Below, in pieces: positions 6,679 to 8,699 of a stretch of DNA of 8,699 nt (position 1 is its first letter; each line of letters starts with the position of its first letter). Both the position numbers and the translations under genes were made by a program. This DNA is from Cytophagales bacterium. Lineage in GTDB: Bacteria > Bacteroidota > Bacteroidia > Cytophagales > UBA9547. The notes beneath the pieces are model-generated. The model saw nothing but the letters and a program-made list of their open reading frames with translations, was not told where the DNA came from and made no database searches. The DNA lies in assembly GCA_013298205.1 (NCBI GenBank), contig JAAFJZ010000089.1, positions 1 through 8,699 of the forward strand, in the 5' to 3' direction.

Positions 6679-7698
6679 ATGATTCTCATAATAATTTTAT
6701 TTAACTTGTTTTTAGACCCAATAGATGATTTCAGAAAAATTCCAGCTTGTAATTCCCTAATAGAAAAAGCAGAAAACTATTTTAAAAACAAGAAATTTAA
6801 AGAAGCTGCTGAAACTTATGAAATCTTAATACAAAAATACAAATTAGATAATCCAGATTTAATTCTCAATCAAGCAAACTCTTATTACAAGAATTCTGAT
6901 GAGGAAAAAGCAGAGAAATTATATAATCAATTGCTTCAATGTAATAATTCTATAATTAAATCTATTGCACATTTACAGTTGGGGCTTATTAAAAAACGCA
7001 ATAATGACAAAGAAAATGCTTTGAATAATTTTAAATTAGCTCTAAAATCCAATTCAAATAATGAGGAGGCTAGATTTAATTATGAAATTCTAAAAAAATC
7101 AAATCTAGATAATAAGGAAAACGATAAAAAAGACCAGAAAAAGAAAGACAACAAAAAAGAAGAAAAAAACAAAGACGAGCAGAAAAAAGAGGATAAGAAA
7201 AACGAAGGGGATAAAAGCGACAAAAAAGAAGAAAATAAATCTAACAAAGATTCGAAAGGAGATAAAGAATCTAAAGATAAAAACGGAAAAGAGAAAGAGG
7301 CTGATCAAAAGGGGGGGGATAAAAAAAATCAAAAAGACAGTAATTCTGGCAAAGGCAGTAAAAAAGATAATAATGATACGGGAAAAGATGGAAAAGAGGA
7401 AGGCAAAGCTGAATCTAAAAATAATAAAAAAGGAAAAGAAGGCGCCAATAAAGATGAGTTAAAACCTGAACAAAATTCTCAAAATCAAGAACAAAGTTCG
7501 AAAACGAACAAGAAAAATGGATCAAAAAAAGAAAAAATAAATCCTAATGTTAACTACGAAAAACTTAGTAAAATGAATCTTAGCCCTGATAAAGCTCAAA
7601 TGATTCTAAATGCAATGCAAAATTCTGAAGTTCAATACATTCAACAGTTGAAAAAAGGAGAAGTTAAAAAAGGAGGCAAAAATAAAAAAAATTGGTAA
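6679..7698 (+). CDS. TPR protein with long lysine-rich low-complexity region, BatC-like
   Basis: 339 residues. A short hydrophobic N-terminus (1-12) may act as a signal or anchor. About three TPR repeats follow at 24-56, 58-90 and 95-127 (SLIEKAENYFKNKKFKEAAE; AHLQLGLIKKRNNDKENALN; ALKSNSNNEEARFNYEILKK). Residues about 140-288 are almost only K, D, E, N, G, S and Q. The C-terminus has a helix, LSPDKAQMILNAMQNSEVQY (301-320), and ends in KKNW; such a helix and Trp ending is what I recall of BatC proteins, which join TPRs to a low-complexity linker. It starts 2 bases after the VWA gene stop, so the two are surely cotranscribed and the TPRs probably bind the VWA partner. Gly212-Gly213 are encoded in a G8 run where slippage would truncate the protein. 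The ATG at 6679-6681 has no obvious ribosome site. Confidence 0.87.
   Translation: MILIIILFNLFLDPIDDFRKIPACNSLIEKAENYFKNKKFKEAAETYEILIQKYKLDNPDLILNQANSYYKNSDEEKAEKLYNQLLQCNNSIIKSIAHLQLGLIKKRNNDKENALNNFKLALKSNSNNEEARFNYEILKKSNLDNKENDKKDQKKKDNKKEEKNKDEQKKEDKKNEGDKSDKKEENKSNKDSKGDKESKDKNGKEKEADQKGGDKKNQKDSNSGKGSKKDNNDTGKDGKEEGKAESKNNKKGKEGANKDELKPEQNSQNQEQSSKTNKKNGSKKEKINPNVNYEKLSKMNLSPDKAQMILNAMQNSEVQYIQQLKKGEVKKGGKNKKNW
7311..7328 (+). repeat. G8 run plus A8 run inside the BatC-like gene (possible slippage site)
   Basis: Eight G at 7311-7318 are followed, after AT, by eight A at 7321-7328, inside the lysine-rich coding stretch. The frame reads AAG GGG GGG GAT. Adding one G gives a TAA immediately (about 214 residues); losing one G leads to a TAA at 7460-7462 (about 260 residues). 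A G8 tract is unexpected in DNA this AT-rich. It may be a contingency tract or a sequencing-sensitive spot. Confidence 0.75.
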
Positions 7699-7708
7699 AA
7701 ATAAATGA

Positions 7709-8699
7709 TTACATTTTTATATGATTAGTAAAAAACCAATCTATAGTTTTTATCAATCCCTCTTTCATTGCAATTGTAGGTGAATATCCAATTTCTTTTT
7801 TAATTTTTGTAATGTCACCAAGTGAGTTTTTTACGTCTCCTTTTCTTTCATTTAGATATTCAGGAGCTAAATACGAAGAAATCATTTTTTTTTCTAACAT
7901 ATAATCCGACATCGTTTTGTATATTTCATTTACAGAAAACTGAGCCCCATAAGCCACATTGAAAATCTCTGAATTAGAACTCAATTCACCAATTGCTGAT
8001 TTAATATTAGCTTGAACCACGTTATCAATGTATGTAAAATCTCGAGCTTGCTCACCATCTCCATTAATTTTAGGCGCTTTACCTTCTAATAATAAAGCGA
8101 TAAATTTAGGTATTACAGCTGCATAAGGTCCATCTGTTTTTTGACGTTTTCCAAAAACATTGAAATATCTGAGTCCTACTAGCTGAATATCATACACTTG
8201 CGACATACCATGAGCGTAAACCTCATTTGCCATTTTACTAGAAGCATAAGGCGAAAGTGGTTTCCCGACTTTACTTTCTAATCTTGGCAAACTAGGCTCA
8301 TCTCCATAAACTGAAGAGCTAGAAGCATACACCATGCGTTTTACTTTTGCATTTTGTGCTGCAAAAACCATATTCACAAATCCGGATGCATTGGCATGAT
8401 GTGTTAGAATCGGAGTGGCTATTGACCTAGGAATAGACCCTAACGCTGCTTGATGAAATACATATTTGCAACCTTTTACTGCATGTTCGCATAAAGCAAA
8501 ATCTACTATATCGCCTTCAATAAAACTAAAATTTTTATTTCCAATAAAATCCTTAATATTCTCTCTATCTCCATTCGAAAAATTATCTAAACCTACTACG
8601 TTTACACCATGAGAAAGTAAAACCTCACACAAATTTGACCCAATAAAACCTGCAACTCCCGTAATGAGAACTCGCTCATCTTTTAAAATATCGATATAA
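7709..8699 (-). CDS. NAD-dependent sugar-nucleotide epimerase, WbpP/TviC type (UDP-GlcNAc 4-epimerase-like), start beyond right edge
   Basis: Extended short-chain dehydrogenase, 329 complete codons visible. The frame stays open to the window edge: the Rossmann NAD-binding motif GVAGFIG is encoded at about 8639-8659, upstream of the first TTG (8630-8632), so a start there would remove the cofactor site and the true start lies outside, probably only a few codons away. Other motifs, counted from the edge: QAALGSIPRSI (83-93), ASSSSVYGD (125-133) and the catalytic YASSK (Y151, K155), then GLRYFNVFGKRQ and NGDGEQARDFTYIDNV. The blocks LGSIPRS and YAAVIPKF match the WbpP/TviC group that interconverts UDP-GlcNAc and UDP-GalNAc, or the uronic acids, for surface polysaccharide. 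Exact substrate is uncertain; GalE-type activity is the alternative. It is convergent with the BatC-like gene, 10 bases between stops. The visible neighbours give no polysaccharide context. Confidence 0.9.
   Translation of the reverse strand, partial: YIDILKDERVLITGVAGFIGSNLCEVLLSHGVNVVGLDNFSNGDRENIKDFIGNKNFSFIEGDIVDFALCEHAVKGCKYVFHQAALGSIPRSIATPILTHHANASGFVNMVFAAQNAKVKRMVYASSSSVYGDEPSLPRLESKVGKPLSPYASSKMANEVYAHGMSQVYDIQLVGLRYFNVFGKRQKTDGPYAAVIPKFIALLLEGKAPKINGDGEQARDFTYIDNVVQANIKSAIGELSSNSEIFNVAYGAQFSVNEIYKTMSDYMLEKKMISSYLAPEYLNERKGDVKNSLGDITKIKKEIGYSPTIAMKEGLIKTIDWFFTNHIKM

Noticed and set aside
7120..7200. AAAAAAG heptamers as programmed -1 frameshift signals (dnaX-like)
   Set aside because: In the runs I checked the reading frame is AAA AAA G rather than A AAA AAG, and they are just lysine codon runs; no supporting stem-loop was seen.
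7105..7332. Minus-strand open frame of 75 codons rich in Phe, Val and Ile
   Set aside because: It is the mirror of the Lys/Glu/Asp-rich BatC-like linker, so its membrane-like look is a composition artefact.
7691..7740. ATTGGT/ACCAAT inverted repeat around the convergent gene ends, and a small AAATG/CATTT hairpin at the stops
   Set aside because: The outer arms are six bases with a 38-base AT-rich spacer and do not extend; the inner stem is five mostly A-T pairs. Not enough to call a terminator.
8630..8632. TTG as the start of the epimerase gene
   Set aside because: The frame stays open upstream and encodes the GVAGFIG NAD-binding motif, so the start must be further upstream, outside the window.

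Overview
This is an AT-rich window (roughly 30% GC by eye) from a member of the Bacteroidota. The best evidence is a gene for the type IX secretion system sortase PorU at the left edge, an exclusively Bacteroidota system. Supporting signs are a Bat-type VWA/TPR pair, Bacteroidota-style -7 boxes (TAnnTTTG) and the lack of clear Shine-Dalgarno sequences. The N-terminus of the VWA protein and a stand-alone purS recall Cytophagales-type relatives, but that finer placement is from memory and uncertain.

Left block (1-4031, all minus strand). Read in the direction of transcription it is one tight gene string: a membrane-tethered putative DNA-binding sensor (2757-4031), an unknown signal-peptide/coiled-coil/single-TM protein (1721-2785, overlapping the sensor gene), phosphatidylserine synthase pssA (1007-1717, 3 bases later), purS (759-1010, GTG start overlapping the pssA stop as GTGA), and after 64 bases the start of porU (1-694, cut off by the window edge). 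Spacing and overlaps suggest a single operon mixing a sensor pair with phospholipid synthesis, purine synthesis and protein export.

Middle (4135-5439, minus). A CNNM/CBS/CorC-HlyC membrane protein of the hemolysin/Mg-efflux type lies 103 bases upstream of the sensor gene. It diverges from the next block across a 268-base AT-rich spacer holding candidate promoters and two weak hairpins.

Right block. On the plus strand a BatB-like VWA membrane protein (5708-6676, TTG start) is followed after 2 bases by a BatC-like TPR protein (6679-7698). About 150 residues of the latter are lysine-rich low-complexity sequence, interrupted by a run of eight G. The pair converges, with 10 bases between stops, on a sugar-nucleotide epimerase of the WbpP/TviC type (7709-8699, minus), whose true start lies beyond the right edge.

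The least described items are the sensor/coiled-coil gene pair and the G8 tract. I saw no tRNA, rRNA, CRISPR array, transposase or integrase.
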